DNA of 64,000 nt from Caldilineaceae bacterium (GTDB taxonomy: Bacteria; Chloroflexota; Anaerolineae; Caldilineales; Caldilineaceae). Positions within the stretch are counted from its first letter, which is position 1; each line of letters starts with the position of its first letter. The notes under the pieces were generated by a model. It searched no databases. It saw only the letters and a program-made list of their open reading frames with translations, and was not told where the DNA came from. Position numbers and translations under genes: made by a program. Location: positions 19,629-83,628 of the forward strand of contig JAJEDJ010000035.1 of NCBI GenBank assembly GCA_022821545.1, in the 5' to 3' direction. Of this stretch, positions 44,776 to 53,846 are shown in pieces.

Positions 44776-45927
44776 ATGCGGAGGCCCGTCTTGGCGACCG
44801 CCTCACCGACAACCGGTATTGCCCGCACTCTGCGCGCGCTCCTTATCCCGTCGCTCGCCCTGCTGGCCGCGCTGCTCGCCGGCGCCGTCGTCATGATCCT
44901 GTCCGGCGACGACCCCATGGCTGCCTACGGCGGGCTGTTCAAGGGCGCATTCGGCGACGGTAAGGGTTGGGCCAGGACGATTCGCAAAACGATCCCCTTC
45001 GTCCTGACGGGGCTCTCCGTTGCTCTCGCCTTCAAGGTCAGCCTGTTCAACATCGGCGCCTCAGGTCAGTTCGTAATGGGTTCCGTCTTCGCCGTCGCAG
45101 TGGGCATCAACTTCGAAGGGTTGCCTGTCTACGTACATTTACCCCTTGCGCTCATCGCCGGAATCGCCGGGGGCCTGCTCTGGGGCGCAATTCCCGGCAT
45201 CCTCAAAGTCTATACGGGGGCACACGAAGTTATCGTCACCATCATGCTCAACTACGTCGCCTCCCTCTTAGGCGGCTGGACAGTCTATGCCGGCGGCACC
45301 CAGGGCCAGACCCCCGGCCCTCTTTGGGACCGCACCGCCGGCGCCATCTCCGAGACCCCCGACGTACTGCACTCTGCACAGATTCCCTGGCTCTTCGGGC
45401 CCCCATACCGGGTGCATTACGGCGTATTCCTCGCCCTGGCCGCCGCAATACTCGTCTGGTGGCTGATCTTCAAGACACCCCTCGGCTTCGAAATGCGGAC
45501 CGTCGGCCACAATATGAGGGCGGCCCGCTACGCCGGCATTCGCGTCAACTTCACCATCATCCTGACGATGGCGCTCGCCGGCGGTCTGGCCGGTCTTGCG
45601 GGCGCAATCGAAACCCTGGGTCTTAACCACAAGTTCGCGCCGGAATTCGGCGGAGCCGTCGGCTTTGACGGTATCACCGTGGCCCTCCTCGGGCAGACCC
45701 ACCCCATCGGCGTGCTCCTGGCCGCATTCATGTTCGGCGCCCTTGACGGCGGCGCAGCGACCATGCAGTTCGAGTCCGGCGTTCCCGCCGACATAATTCA
45801 GATCATTCAGGCGCTCGTACTAGCCTTCGTCGCCGCGCCTCTGATCATCCGCCTGATCTTCCGGCTGCGCCCGCAATCGCAAGAGGACGCGGGTTCGGCC
45901 GTCAGTACAAGCTGGGGTGGCACGTGA
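44776..45927 (+). CDS. BMP-type nucleoside ABC transporter, permease 1
   Basis: A 383-residue permease with about ten hydrophobic segments of the BPD_transp_2 type (as in branched-chain amino acid, ribose and nucleoside systems). The first helix is at about 20-42 (ALLIPSLALLAALLAGAVVMIL); ALAFKVSLFNIGASGQFVMGSVFAVAVG is a family mark, and GFDGITVALLGQTHPIGVLLAA the conserved cytoplasmic loop region. It makes the pore with the next gene, which starts four bases before its stop. Confidence 0.93.
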   Translation: MRRPVLATASPTTGIARTLRALLIPSLALLAALLAGAVVMILSGDDPMAAYGGLFKGAFGDGKGWARTIRKTIPFVLTGLSVALAFKVSLFNIGASGQFVMGSVFAVAVGINFEGLPVYVHLPLALIAGIAGGLLWGAIPGILKVYTGAHEVIVTIMLNYVASLLGGWTVYAGGTQGQTPGPLWDRTAGAISETPDVLHSAQIPWLFGPPYRVHYGVFLALAAAILVWWLIFKTPLGFEMRTVGHNMRAARYAGIRVNFTIILTMALAGGLAGLAGAIETLGLNHKFAPEFGGAVGFDGITVALLGQTHPIGVLLAAFMFGALDGGAATMQFESGVPADIIQIIQALVLAFVAAPLIIRLIFRLRPQSQEDAGSAVSTSWGGT

Positions 45928-46991
45928 GCAAGAACGGGCCCGTCTCGGCATTCCATCGCCTGCGCAGACGATACGGCAACACCATGATCGTGGCCCTGGC
46001 TCTGGTCGTCATGGCGGTCCTTGTGAATGTAACGCCGCTGAAAGAGCAGACGTGGCTGCGCGTCCTGTTCGGAATCAGCGCGCTCAACTTTACTCTGCGG
46101 GCGACCGTGCCCCTTGTCCTCGGCGCCCTTAGCGGTATCCTGTGCGAAAGGTCCGGCATCATCAACATTGGCATTGAAGGCATGATGCTGGCCGGCGCCT
46201 TCGCCGGTTTCGTCGCCAAGACCAGCACCAATCACTGGCCGCTGGCCGCCAGTCTCATCTTCAGCGTCGTCGCCGCGGTGGCAGTCGGCGGCCTCATGGG
46301 CGCCGTCCACGCGCTCTTCTCAATCCGATTTCGCATGGACCAGATCATCTCCGGCACCGTAATCATCATTTTGGCTCTGGGTACAACCTCCTATCTCTAC
46401 AACCGCGACGCAATCGCTGAAGGCAAGTTCTCCTCGATCCCTATCCCCGGACTGGCCCATATTCCCGTGATCGGACCGGTACTTTTCGATAATCCTCCCA
46501 TCACCTACCTTGCCCTGATCATGGTTGTGGTCGTGCATCTCGGTCTCTTCTATACGCGCTGGGGGCTGCGTACGCGCGCCGTCGGCGAACATCCGCGCGC
46601 CGCCGACACCGTAGGCATCAACGTCAACCGCTACCGCTACATAAACACGTCGCTGGGAGGCATGCTGGCCGGGCTGGCCGGCGCGTTCCTCGTTCTGGAA
46701 GCAGTCGGTCAGTTCCAGGAAGGCATGACCGCAGGACGCGGCTTCATTTCGCTGGCCGCAATGATCTTCGGAAACTGGAACCCTGTCGGCGCGCTCGGCG
46801 CGGCCACCTTGTTTGGCTACACCCAGGCCCTGCAAAACGAGCTGCTGCTCGCCGGCGTCACCCAGGTACCCCGCCAGTTCATCTCGATGCTGCCCTACGT
46901 CGTTACCATCGTCGCCGTTTCCGGCCTCGTCGGTCGTGTACGGCCCCCTGCCGCCGAGGGCAAAGTCTACGAAACGGAGGGCAGCGCATGA
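45924..46991 (+). CDS. BMP-type nucleoside ABC transporter, permease 2
   Basis: A 355-residue permease, second half of the pore. SGILCERSGIINIGIEGMMLAGAFAG is the typical signature of this permease class, and GEHPRAADTVGINVNRYRY is the conserved loop that contacts the ATPase. It starts with GTG overlapping the end of permease 1 (GTGA), and its own end overlaps the ATPase start (ATGA), so all three are translationally linked. Confidence 0.94.
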   Translation: MSKNGPVSAFHRLRRRYGNTMIVALALVVMAVLVNVTPLKEQTWLRVLFGISALNFTLRATVPLVLGALSGILCERSGIINIGIEGMMLAGAFAGFVAKTSTNHWPLAASLIFSVVAAVAVGGLMGAVHALFSIRFRMDQIISGTVIIILALGTTSYLYNRDAIAEGKFSSIPIPGLAHIPVIGPVLFDNPPITYLALIMVVVVHLGLFYTRWGLRTRAVGEHPRAADTVGINVNRYRYINTSLGGMLAGLAGAFLVLEAVGQFQEGMTAGRGFISLAAMIFGNWNPVGALGAATLFGYTQALQNELLLAGVTQVPRQFISMLPYVVTIVAVSGLVGRVRPPAAEGKVYETEGSA

Positions 46992-48562
46992 CGGAGGCCC
47001 AACCTGCACAGGCCCGGCAACCGGGCGCCGGCGCTCCGAAGCTCGAGGCCCTGGGCATTACCAAGCTCTTCCCCGGCGTCGTCGCCAACAAGGATATCGA
47101 CCTGACTCTGCACGAAGGCGAAATCCTTGCTTTGCTGGGCGAGAACGGCGCCGGCAAATCGACTCTCATGAATATCATCTACGGGCTCTACCAGCCCACC
47201 GAGGGCCAGATTCGAGTCGACGGCAGCCCGGTGGTAATGCACTCCCCCCGCGATGCCATCGACCTCGGCATCGGCATGGTCCATCAGCATTTCCAGCTCG
47301 TGCCTGTCATGAGCGTTGTCGACAACATCATGCTGGGCAGCGAAACCGTCGACCGCGGCCTGTTGGACCGCCAGGGCGTCTCCGCCAGGATTCAGGAACT
47401 GTCCCAGCGTTACAACATGGCCGTGGACCCCAACTCCATCATCGAAGATCTGCCTGTCGGTGTTCAGCAGCGAGTCGAAATTCTCAAAGCGCTATACAGA
47501 AATGCCGAAATTCTGATTCTGGATGAGCCGACCTCGGTTCTTACACCACAGGAGATTGAGGGCCTCTTTGAAGTTATGGAGCTTCTGCGCAGCCAGGGCA
47601 AGTCGATCATCTTCATCACCCACAAACTCAAGGAGGTTCTGCGCATCGCCGATCGCATAGCGGTTTTGCGCCGCGGCGAAATGGTGGGCGAAGCCGATCC
47701 GGCCGCCGCCTCGCAGGAGAATCTGGCCGCGCTTATGGTAGGGCGCAAAGTTACGCTGGAGGTGGAAAAAGAGCCGGCAAGCGCAGGAGACGTGCTCCTG
47801 CAGCTGCGAGACATCGACGCCTACACCGACCTTGGAGAGCCCGCCCTGCGCAGTGTCTCGCTGGACGTGCGCGCCGGCGAGATCGTGGGCGTCGCCGGCG
47901 TGCAGGGCAACGGCCAGACCGAACTCGTGGAGGTTGTCACGGGCCTGCGTCCGGCCGCCGGCGGGTCAGTCCTCATCAACAGCGTAGACATGACAAACGC
48001 TTCCCCCCGGCGCATCACCGAAGAGGGCGCCATCTGCCATGTGCCGGAAGACCGCCACATGTACGGCATGGTCGACGCCTACTCGGTCGCCGACAATCTC
48101 GTTCTCAGCTCCTACTACAAGAAGCCGTTTTCGTCCGGCCTCACGATGAATCAGCAGGCGATCGCCCAGCATGCCGAAGAGCTGGTGGCTCGTTTCGATG
48201 TGCGCACGCCTTCAGTCAGGGCCTCCGGCGCGAGCCTTTCCGGCGGCAACCAGCAGAAGATGGTCGTCGCGCGTGAATTCGGACGGCCCATTCGCCTGCT
48301 GGTGGCCGCACAACCGACGCGCGGGATCGACGTCGGCTCAATCGAATTCATCCACAGTCAGATCGTCGCCAAGCGGGACGAGGGCATCGCCGTGCTGCTG
48401 GTTAGCTATGAATTGGATGAGATCATGGCTCTCTCCGACCGCATCGCCGTCATGTTTCACGGCCGCATCAGCGCAATCCTCCCCCGCGGCCAGGCGACCC
48501 GCGAGAAAATCGGCCTGCTGATGGCCGGTGTCAGCGTGGAAGATGAGACGAATGCCCTATAG
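46988..48562 (+). CDS. BMP-type nucleoside ABC transporter, duplicated ATPase
   Basis: A 524-residue protein with two ABC ATPase domains, like sugar and nucleoside importer ATPases. The first domain has Walker A GENGAGKST and Walker B LILDEPTSVLTPQE with LITHKL-like FITHKLKEV; the second lacks a full Walker A (GVQGNGQTEL, usual for this class) but has SLSGGNQQK and RLLVAAQPTRGIDVGS. A degenerate second site is normal for this family. It energises uptake through the two permeases. A 12-bp and a 15-bp tandem repeat lie just after its stop. Confidence 0.95.
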   Translation: MTEAQPAQARQPGAGAPKLEALGITKLFPGVVANKDIDLTLHEGEILALLGENGAGKSTLMNIIYGLYQPTEGQIRVDGSPVVMHSPRDAIDLGIGMVHQHFQLVPVMSVVDNIMLGSETVDRGLLDRQGVSARIQELSQRYNMAVDPNSIIEDLPVGVQQRVEILKALYRNAEILILDEPTSVLTPQEIEGLFEVMELLRSQGKSIIFITHKLKEVLRIADRIAVLRRGEMVGEADPAAASQENLAALMVGRKVTLEVEKEPASAGDVLLQLRDIDAYTDLGEPALRSVSLDVRAGEIVGVAGVQGNGQTELVEVVTGLRPAAGGSVLINSVDMTNASPRRITEEGAICHVPEDRHMYGMVDAYSVADNLVLSSYYKKPFSSGLTMNQQAIAQHAEELVARFDVRTPSVRASGASLSGGNQQKMVVAREFGRPIRLLVAAQPTRGIDVGSIEFIHSQIVAKRDEGIAVLLVSYELDEIMALSDRIAVMFHGRISAILPRGQATREKIGLLMAGVSVEDETNAL

Positions 48563-48580
48563 CCGGCAATGCGCTTCAAT

Positions 48581-48616
48581 CAGCGCTACGATCAGCGCTA
48601 CGATCAGCGCTTTGAC
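48581..48616. repeat. Three 12-bp tandem repeats (CAGCGCTACGAT)
   Basis: CAGCGCTACGAT occurs at 48581-48592 and 48593-48604, then a variant CAGCGCTTTGAC at 48605-48616. The 12-bp period keeps codon phase (Q-R-Y-D in the frame of the following gene). It lies just after the ABC ATPase stop. Confidence 0.85.
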
Positions 48617-48643
48617 CGCAAAGCGGAGATCGAAGATCGCAGC

Positions 48644-48703
48644 TGTGCGAGCCAAGCATGTGCGAGCCAAGCATGTGCGAGACAGGCATGTGCGAGACAA
48701 GCA
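48644..48703. repeat. Four 15-bp tandem repeats (TGTGCGAGCCAAGCA)
   Basis: TGTGCGAGCCAAGCA at 48644-48658 and 48659-48673, then TGTGCGAGACAGGCA at 48674-48688 and TGTGCGAGACAAGCA at 48689-48703. The period also preserves codon phase (C-A-S/R-Q-A in the downstream gene's frame). The purpose is unknown. It may be a variable leader or a translated low-complexity N-terminus. Confidence 0.85.
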
Positions 48704-48721
48704 ACTGAAAAGAAAGGCCGG

Positions 48722-50380
48722 ATGACCGATCCCGCGCTGGACCAGCCGCAACTTGAAGAGTACGACGACATTGACGGCGACGTCAGATATCCTCACACCA
48801 ATGGCGAGCTCTACTTTGTCGCCGACAGGGACAGCGATCTCTACGATCTGCGCTGGCACTGGCACAGGCGCGCCTACGCGCGGTCCGTCCGCATCCGCAT
48901 CGACGCGCCGATCTACACCTCCAGCGGAATCAGCAGCGAGCAGCTTGATGATGTGCTGCCTCTCGCCCTTCAACTTTATCCCGGCTATCAGGAGACGATC
49001 TACGGCGTCGAAGGCGTGATTGTAAGCAAACGCATCTTCGCGCCGCTCGACAGCTATTACGATCGCTCTCTCCTCTGGATGATGGAAGCCCAGGCCGAAG
49101 GGGACCGCCTCATCCAGATTCGCGTCGAGATCGACTGGGGGGAACCTCTTGAACAACGCATGGTCGACGGGCTCCTGGTCGCGCAGAAAGACCCCGGAGA
49201 AGCCAGGGGGGCACACGACCAGCGCAACGCCGAAAGCACGCGCGTTTTCGGCGCCGCAGAAGGCCGCCCCGACCTGGTCGAATTTCCCACCGACTCGCAG
49301 GCGCACCTGGTCTATCATGTACTCGTGGCCGGCCAGGTGGACCTCCCCCTGATCCTGACGCTGAGCGACGTCGGCGAACAGGTGGCCTGGAACGGCTTCC
49401 TCGTCCAGCGGGACATTTCACGCGCCTTCAAGCGCAGCCGCAATAGCTGGCACGACATTACGCGCCGGGGCAGGCTGTGGTCCCCGAACGCTGCCGCCAA
49501 CCAGGCTGTCCAGCAAGCCAAGATCGGCGCCGTGCAAAGACTGGCTCGTTTCCGCTCCGGCTACGCGCCCGCCGATCGTTCGATCGAATCCGTTCCCGCG
49601 CTTGTCGATCTGTTCGACACCTTTGCCCCGGTGCATAGCCGCGCCATGCTGGACACGCTGCGCCGGGTCGCCGAACGAACCGGCGGCGCGCTTCCACGTC
49701 AGCTGCCTGTTCTCCCTCGCGGGCCAGTAGACGCGCCCCGGGACGGCATCCCTTTCGCCGCCGCTGCCTACCTGGAGACCCTTCACACCCACCTGGAGCG
49801 CCTCCCCGACCTCGAATGGCTGGCTACGCACGAGACGGCGCTGACGACCGCCGCCGGTGAACTGAGTGCATTCTCGCAAGCGCTTAAGAGTTCGAGCGCC
49901 CCTGAGAGCTCGACCGCGTCCGCCGCGAATGCAGCCCGCCGCGCCCTTACGGCTGCCTCGGCCTTGGCCCGAAAACTGAATCAGACTGAAGACGCCGCCG
50001 CATGGGCCGCCGCAGCTGCACAGACAGGCGACAACGACAGGACCTCTACATCCATCCAGCCCCCGACCGCCGATACATCTGTCTGGAATCTGATCGGCAT
50101 CGCCGCGGACGGAGGCGAGCTGACCGTACATAGGGGATGGCCTTCCCGCTGGGACTGGTGGGCGCTTCTTCAGCTTCCCTTCAGATCACAGGGTGAGGAC
50201 GACACAGTCAGCCTCCTCTGGGACGGCGAAATGTTGCACGCAACCCGCCCGGTCACCTTCGACGGCCCGGTCACGGTTCAGAATCAGGTCCACGCATTCG
50301 GCTCGGAAGAACACAGCTTCGATCTGCGCTTTCGCCTGGGCAGCGAGCTTTTCCTTCCCACCTTCCTTTCCGAACCTTAG
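48722..50380 (+). CDS. Large protein of unknown function after the nucleoside transporter
   Basis: A 552-residue protein. The N-terminal 200 residues (GELYFVADRDSDLYDLRWHWHRRAYARSVRIRIDAP, later VEIDWGEPLEQRMVDGLLVAQKDPGEA) look like a beta-sandwich of the kind found before six-hairpin glycosidase domains, but no catalytic motif is clear and residues 250-450 are helix-rich. I cannot name a function; a glycoside-active or glycan-binding protein is only one possibility. AAAGG precedes ATG 48722. The frame is open back to ATG 48569, where translation would include the repeats (Q-R-Y-D and C-A-S-Q-A units). The gene is 159 bp after the ABC ATPase stop on the same strand, so co-transcription is likely. 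Confidence 0.6.
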   Translation: MTDPALDQPQLEEYDDIDGDVRYPHTNGELYFVADRDSDLYDLRWHWHRRAYARSVRIRIDAPIYTSSGISSEQLDDVLPLALQLYPGYQETIYGVEGVIVSKRIFAPLDSYYDRSLLWMMEAQAEGDRLIQIRVEIDWGEPLEQRMVDGLLVAQKDPGEARGAHDQRNAESTRVFGAAEGRPDLVEFPTDSQAHLVYHVLVAGQVDLPLILTLSDVGEQVAWNGFLVQRDISRAFKRSRNSWHDITRRGRLWSPNAAANQAVQQAKIGAVQRLARFRSGYAPADRSIESVPALVDLFDTFAPVHSRAMLDTLRRVAERTGGALPRQLPVLPRGPVDAPRDGIPFAAAAYLETLHTHLERLPDLEWLATHETALTTAAGELSAFSQALKSSSAPESSTASAANAARRALTAASALARKLNQTEDAAAWAAAAAQTGDNDRTSTSIQPPTADTSVWNLIGIAADGGELTVHRGWPSRWDWWALLQLPFRSQGEDDTVSLLWDGEMLHATRPVTFDGPVTVQNQVHAFGSEEHSFDLRFRLGSELFLPTFLSEP

Positions 50381-50482
50381 TCGGGCCGGCTACTCAATCT
50401 GATTTCTGCCAAGAGTAAGCGCCGGGAAAGGGACTACGCGTCGGCAACTGCCGGTCTTCGGCTGTCATCAAAGATTAACCGC

Positions 50483-51565
50483 ATGACCACCGCTTTCGTC
50501 TACGACCCATTCGAACGAAACCATAGCTTCCCAGGCCATCCGGAATGCCTGGAACGCATGCAGAGCGCCCTGGCTCTGTTGCAGGCCGACGGCATCCTCG
50601 ACACATTGACCCGCCTGCCAAATTCGGCAGCCCCTCTCGACCGGATTCTTGCCGTACACAGTGCGGCCTACGTCGAACGGCTCCAGGAAATATGTCGGAG
50701 CATCGGCGGTTCCGACTCCGACGGCAGGCAAAGCGCTCGGGGCAATGACCTGCCGGCACTGTGGCTCGACCCGGACACCTACGTTCTGCGCGCCAGCTGG
50801 GAAGCGGGATTGCGCGCCGCCGGCGGCCTGCTGAAACTGACAGACGCTGTGATGACTGGCGCCGCCTCCAATGGCTTTGCCATGGTGCGGCCGCCGGGCC
50901 ACCATGCCCGTCCCGGCGGCGCCAAAGGATTCTGCCTCTTTGGTAATGTGGCAATCGCCGCACGTCACGCCCAGCAGAAGCACGCCGCGGAACGCGTCCT
51001 TATCGTCGACTTCGACGTTCATCACGGCAACGGCACTGAGGAGATGTTCTTCGACGATCCGACCGTTCTCTTTGTCAGCATTCACCAGTACCCGCACTAC
51101 CCCTTTAGCGGTGGCATCGACGAAGTCGGTTATGGCCCCGGTGAAGGCTATAACGTAAACGTTCCCTTTCCGTCCGGCGTCGGCGACGCCGGCTATCTCA
51201 CAGCCCTCCGGCAGCTGATCGACCCGCTCGCACGGGGATTCAGGCCGGACGTTATCTTCCTTTCCGCCGGCTTCGACGGCCACTGGATGGACCCGCTCAG
51301 CGGCCATCGTGTGAGCGTAGACGGCTACGCGTCTATGGTGGCGGAGTTGATGGCCCTCGCGGAAGCGCTCTGCGAAGGCAGGCTGATCTGCACGCTGGAG
51401 GGCGGCTACGATCTGAATGCCCTGCCCCATTGCATACTCTCGACGCTGCGCGTACTCAGTCGCAGTCCGGCCGGCCGCAGCGATCCTTTCGGCGCAGTCG
51501 AAGGCAACACGCAAGCCGCGGAAAAAACAGTTTCAGCGGTCAAGCGCCGTCTCGGAATTCGCTGA
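50483..51565 (+). CDS. Histone-deacetylase-family metal-dependent deacetylase
   Basis: A 360-residue member of the HDAC/acetoin-utilisation (AcuC/APAH) superfamily: RPPGHHA with the two active-site histidines, DFDVHHGNGT with zinc-binding Asp and His, and FLSAGFDGH with the second Asp. In bacteria such enzymes remove acetyl groups from polyamines, lysines or other acetylated small molecules. The length is near that of AcuC. No acetoin genes are near, so the substrate is open. Confidence 0.92.
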   Translation: MTTAFVYDPFERNHSFPGHPECLERMQSALALLQADGILDTLTRLPNSAAPLDRILAVHSAAYVERLQEICRSIGGSDSDGRQSARGNDLPALWLDPDTYVLRASWEAGLRAAGGLLKLTDAVMTGAASNGFAMVRPPGHHARPGGAKGFCLFGNVAIAARHAQQKHAAERVLIVDFDVHHGNGTEEMFFDDPTVLFVSIHQYPHYPFSGGIDEVGYGPGEGYNVNVPFPSGVGDAGYLTALRQLIDPLARGFRPDVIFLSAGFDGHWMDPLSGHRVSVDGYASMVAELMALAEALCEGRLICTLEGGYDLNALPHCILSTLRVLSRSPAGRSDPFGAVEGNTQAAEKTVSAVKRRLGIR

Positions 51566-51734
51566 AATCTGCCAGATTCGGTAGACTGGCAACCTGTGGA
51601 CCTTTTGAGGTCTGCCCCCAATTGAGATCAAGACCGGTCACTGTTCGACCAAAGTCAGACTGCGACCAGCCGCCAAAAAAAACGATCTGGAGAGCCTGTA
51701 TCCTCCACAGGTCATTCGTACAGCAAGAGGAAAA

Positions 51735-51998
51735 ATGCACACGATTATCCTGCAAACCAAGGCGCGTCAATCATCCACTGGCAAGACTTGGCGAATCGAA
51801 GTTCTCGGCGATAGCCTCATCAAAGAGGATGTAAAAGTCTCGATCAGCGAACTGGAGTATCACCCCGCCAAGGCCGAGCGCCGTTCTCTGATCGACATCC
51901 TGACGATTATCGAACGTCATAACTTTCGCATCTGCCACGTCGAGCACGAACCCAATGACGACGGGCTGGAGGAGTGGATGTTCATTTTGCAGGGTTGA
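51735..51998 (+). CDS. Small conserved-looking protein, unknown function
   Basis: An 87-residue soluble protein with alternating strand and helix features (TIILQTKARQSSTG, then VSISELEYHPAKAERRSLIDILTIIERHNFRICHVEH, ending LEEWMFILQG). AAGAGG precedes the ATG by about five bases, and the composition is coding-like. I recognise no family. It lies alone between the deacetylase and the glycerophosphodiesterase genes on the same strand. It may be a small regulatory protein. Confidence 0.6.
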   Translation: MHTIILQTKARQSSTGKTWRIEVLGDSLIKEDVKVSISELEYHPAKAERRSLIDILTIIERHNFRICHVEHEPNDDGLEEWMFILQG

Positions 51999-52058
51999 GC
52001 CCGGCCGGAGATTCGACGTACTGTCCGCCTGGGAAATCAGTCCCGCCACCGGAGTGTC

Positions 52059-52892
52059 GTGACCAAACAGCCGCAGATCTTCGCCCACCGCGGCGCCAAT
52101 GCCGTCGCGCCGGAAAACACACTCCCCGCGTTTGAAAAAGCGCTCGAAATGGGCGTTGATGGCATCGAACTCGACGTGCAGGCCACCGCCGACGGCGAAC
52201 TGGTCGTCCTGCACGACTTCAGCCTCGAACGCACAACCACCGGCGCCGGCGCCCTTCGCAGCTACACGCTGGCCCAGCTCGCCGCAATCGACGCCGGCGT
52301 CCGCTTCGACGACGCCTTTGCAGGCACGCCGATTCCAACCCTGGAGCAGGTCTTCGATCTCGTGGAAGACCGCTGTATAGTCAATGTAGAGATCAAGAAC
52401 ATGGACTGGAACGGAGGCCGCGAGGCCGGACCCCTGGCCCGCTTGATCAAACGGCGCCAGCTCTTCGACCAGGTCATCGTCTCCAGCTTCAATCCCATCT
52501 CCCTCCGCAAGATGCGCCAGCTGGATCCTTCGATTGCTCTCGGACTGCTTTACTTCAGCAAGCCGCCGCGCCAGGACGGGGAAACGGGAACTCTATTGCA
52601 TAAAGTCCGCAACCTCCCGCTAAAACATCTCTTTCTCCATCTGGGCCGGTCCTTGCTCAGCCGGGGCATCGCGCCGGATGCCCTCCATCCGCACTTCGCC
52701 TCGATCGACGCCAAACTGGTCGCAGCCGCCCGCAGCCGCGGCCAGCGCGTAAACGCCTGGACCGTCAACAGCGTAGCAGAGGCTCGGAGGCTGGCCGGCC
52801 TGGGCGTGGATGCCATCATCACCGACCTGCCCGACGTGATCCGCCAGGGGCTGCCGCCGGCCGGAATGCAGCAGCCCCCTCCCGCCGCCTGA
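52059..52892 (+). CDS. ugpQ: Glycerophosphodiester phosphodiesterase
   Basis: A 277-residue GDPD-family enzyme that hydrolyses glycerophosphodiesters to glycerol-3-phosphate and an alcohol. The hallmark FAHRGANAVAPENTLPAF near the N-terminus and GVDGIELDVQATADGELVVLHD hold the catalytic His and the Ca/Mg-binding Glu and Asp, followed by NVEIK in the barrel. There is no signal peptide, so it is cytoplasmic. GTG 52059 has GGAG four bases upstream. It is followed after 4 bp by mevalonate kinase. Confidence 0.94.
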   Translation: MTKQPQIFAHRGANAVAPENTLPAFEKALEMGVDGIELDVQATADGELVVLHDFSLERTTTGAGALRSYTLAQLAAIDAGVRFDDAFAGTPIPTLEQVFDLVEDRCIVNVEIKNMDWNGGREAGPLARLIKRRQLFDQVIVSSFNPISLRKMRQLDPSIALGLLYFSKPPRQDGETGTLLHKVRNLPLKHLFLHLGRSLLSRGIAPDALHPHFASIDAKLVAAARSRGQRVNAWTVNSVAEARRLAGLGVDAIITDLPDVIRQGLPPAGMQQPPPAA

Positions 52893-52896
52893 CCGC

Positions 52897-53844
52897 ATGG
52901 CAACCTCCACGGCAACCGCCCCGGGCAAGGCCATTCTCTTCGGCGAACACGCCGTCGTCTACGGCAGGGCGGCCATCGCCGTTCCCGTGGCGAAAGTGAA
53001 GGCAACCGCCGCCGTGACCGACGCGCCCCCTGGATCCGGCTGCACGATCGCAGCGCCCGACATTGGCGCCCGCGTTCACCTTTCTACGCAACAAGAAGAC
53101 CCTCTGGCTCTCGCCGTCCGCCTGGCCATCGAAGAGGTTGGTATCGAAGAGGAACCGGACTGGCAAATCAAAGTACGCAGCGACATTCCCATCGCCGGCG
53201 GAATGGGCAGCGGCGCGGCAGTGAGCGCCGCCCTCGTGAAAGCCGTCTTCTCCCACTGCAAGCTTCCGGCGCACGGCCCGCCAGAAGACGCGACCGTCAA
53301 TCGAATCGTTTACGCCGTTGAGAGACTGCACCACGCCACCCCAAGCGGAATCGACAATACGGTCGTCGTCTACCGGCAGCCGGTCCGCTTCGTGCGCGGT
53401 CAGCCGCCGCAGCGCTTCGACATCGCCCGCCCATTTCTCCTGATCATCGCCGACACCGGAATCGCCAGTTCGACCGCCGCGGTTGTTTCCGACGTACGCC
53501 GCGCCTGGGAACAGGACACGAAGCGTTACGAAGCGATCTTCGACGACATAGGCGAAATAGCCGAAACCGCGCGGCGGGCCATCGAATCCGGCAATGTCGA
53601 CGCGCTGGGACCGCTAATGCAGGAGAACCACCGTCTGCTCTGCAAGTTGGATGTTAGCTCTGGGGAACTCGACCGGCTGATCGCGATCGCGGAAGAGGCA
53701 GGCGCGGCCGGCGCCAAGCTCAGCGGCGCAGGCCGCGGCGGCAACCTGATTGCTGTCGCGGCGTCGAAAAGTGTGGAGACCGTCCGGGAAGCGCTTCTGG
53801 CAGGGGGCGCTGCTGGAATCGTGGTCACGCAAATAGGCGCGTAA
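52897..53844 (+). CDS. mvk: Mevalonate kinase (GHMP family)
   Basis: A 315-residue GHMP kinase. The N-terminal APGKAILFGEHAVVYG matches mevalonate kinases closely, the phosphate-binding loop is PIAGGMGSGAAVSAA, TPSGIDNTVVV follows, and KLSGAGRGGNLIAV is the third GHMP motif. It phosphorylates mevalonate in isoprenoid synthesis; other pathway genes are not visible here. It is co-directional with and 4 bp after the glycerophosphodiesterase, and its stop is 2 bp from the convergent nagA stop. Confidence 0.93.
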   Translation: MATSTATAPGKAILFGEHAVVYGRAAIAVPVAKVKATAAVTDAPPGSGCTIAAPDIGARVHLSTQQEDPLALAVRLAIEEVGIEEEPDWQIKVRSDIPIAGGMGSGAAVSAALVKAVFSHCKLPAHGPPEDATVNRIVYAVERLHHATPSGIDNTVVVYRQPVRFVRGQPPQRFDIARPFLLIIADTGIASSTAAVVSDVRRAWEQDTKRYEAIFDDIGEIAETARRAIESGNVDALGPLMQENHRLLCKLDVSSGELDRLIAIAEEAGAAGAKLSGAGRGGNLIAVAASKSVETVREALLAGGAAGIVVTQIGA

Positions 53845-53846
53845 CC

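Noticed and set aside
48581..48703. Tandem repeats considered as a CRISPR array
   Set aside because: The units are only 12 and 15 bp and directly adjacent with no spacers; no cas genes are present.
48528..48725. A 65-codon frame through the tandem repeats after the ABC ATPase
   Set aside because: It overlaps the ATPase end out of frame and consists largely of R-A-K-H-V repeats generated by the 15-bp unit; the frame of the downstream gene is a better candidate.
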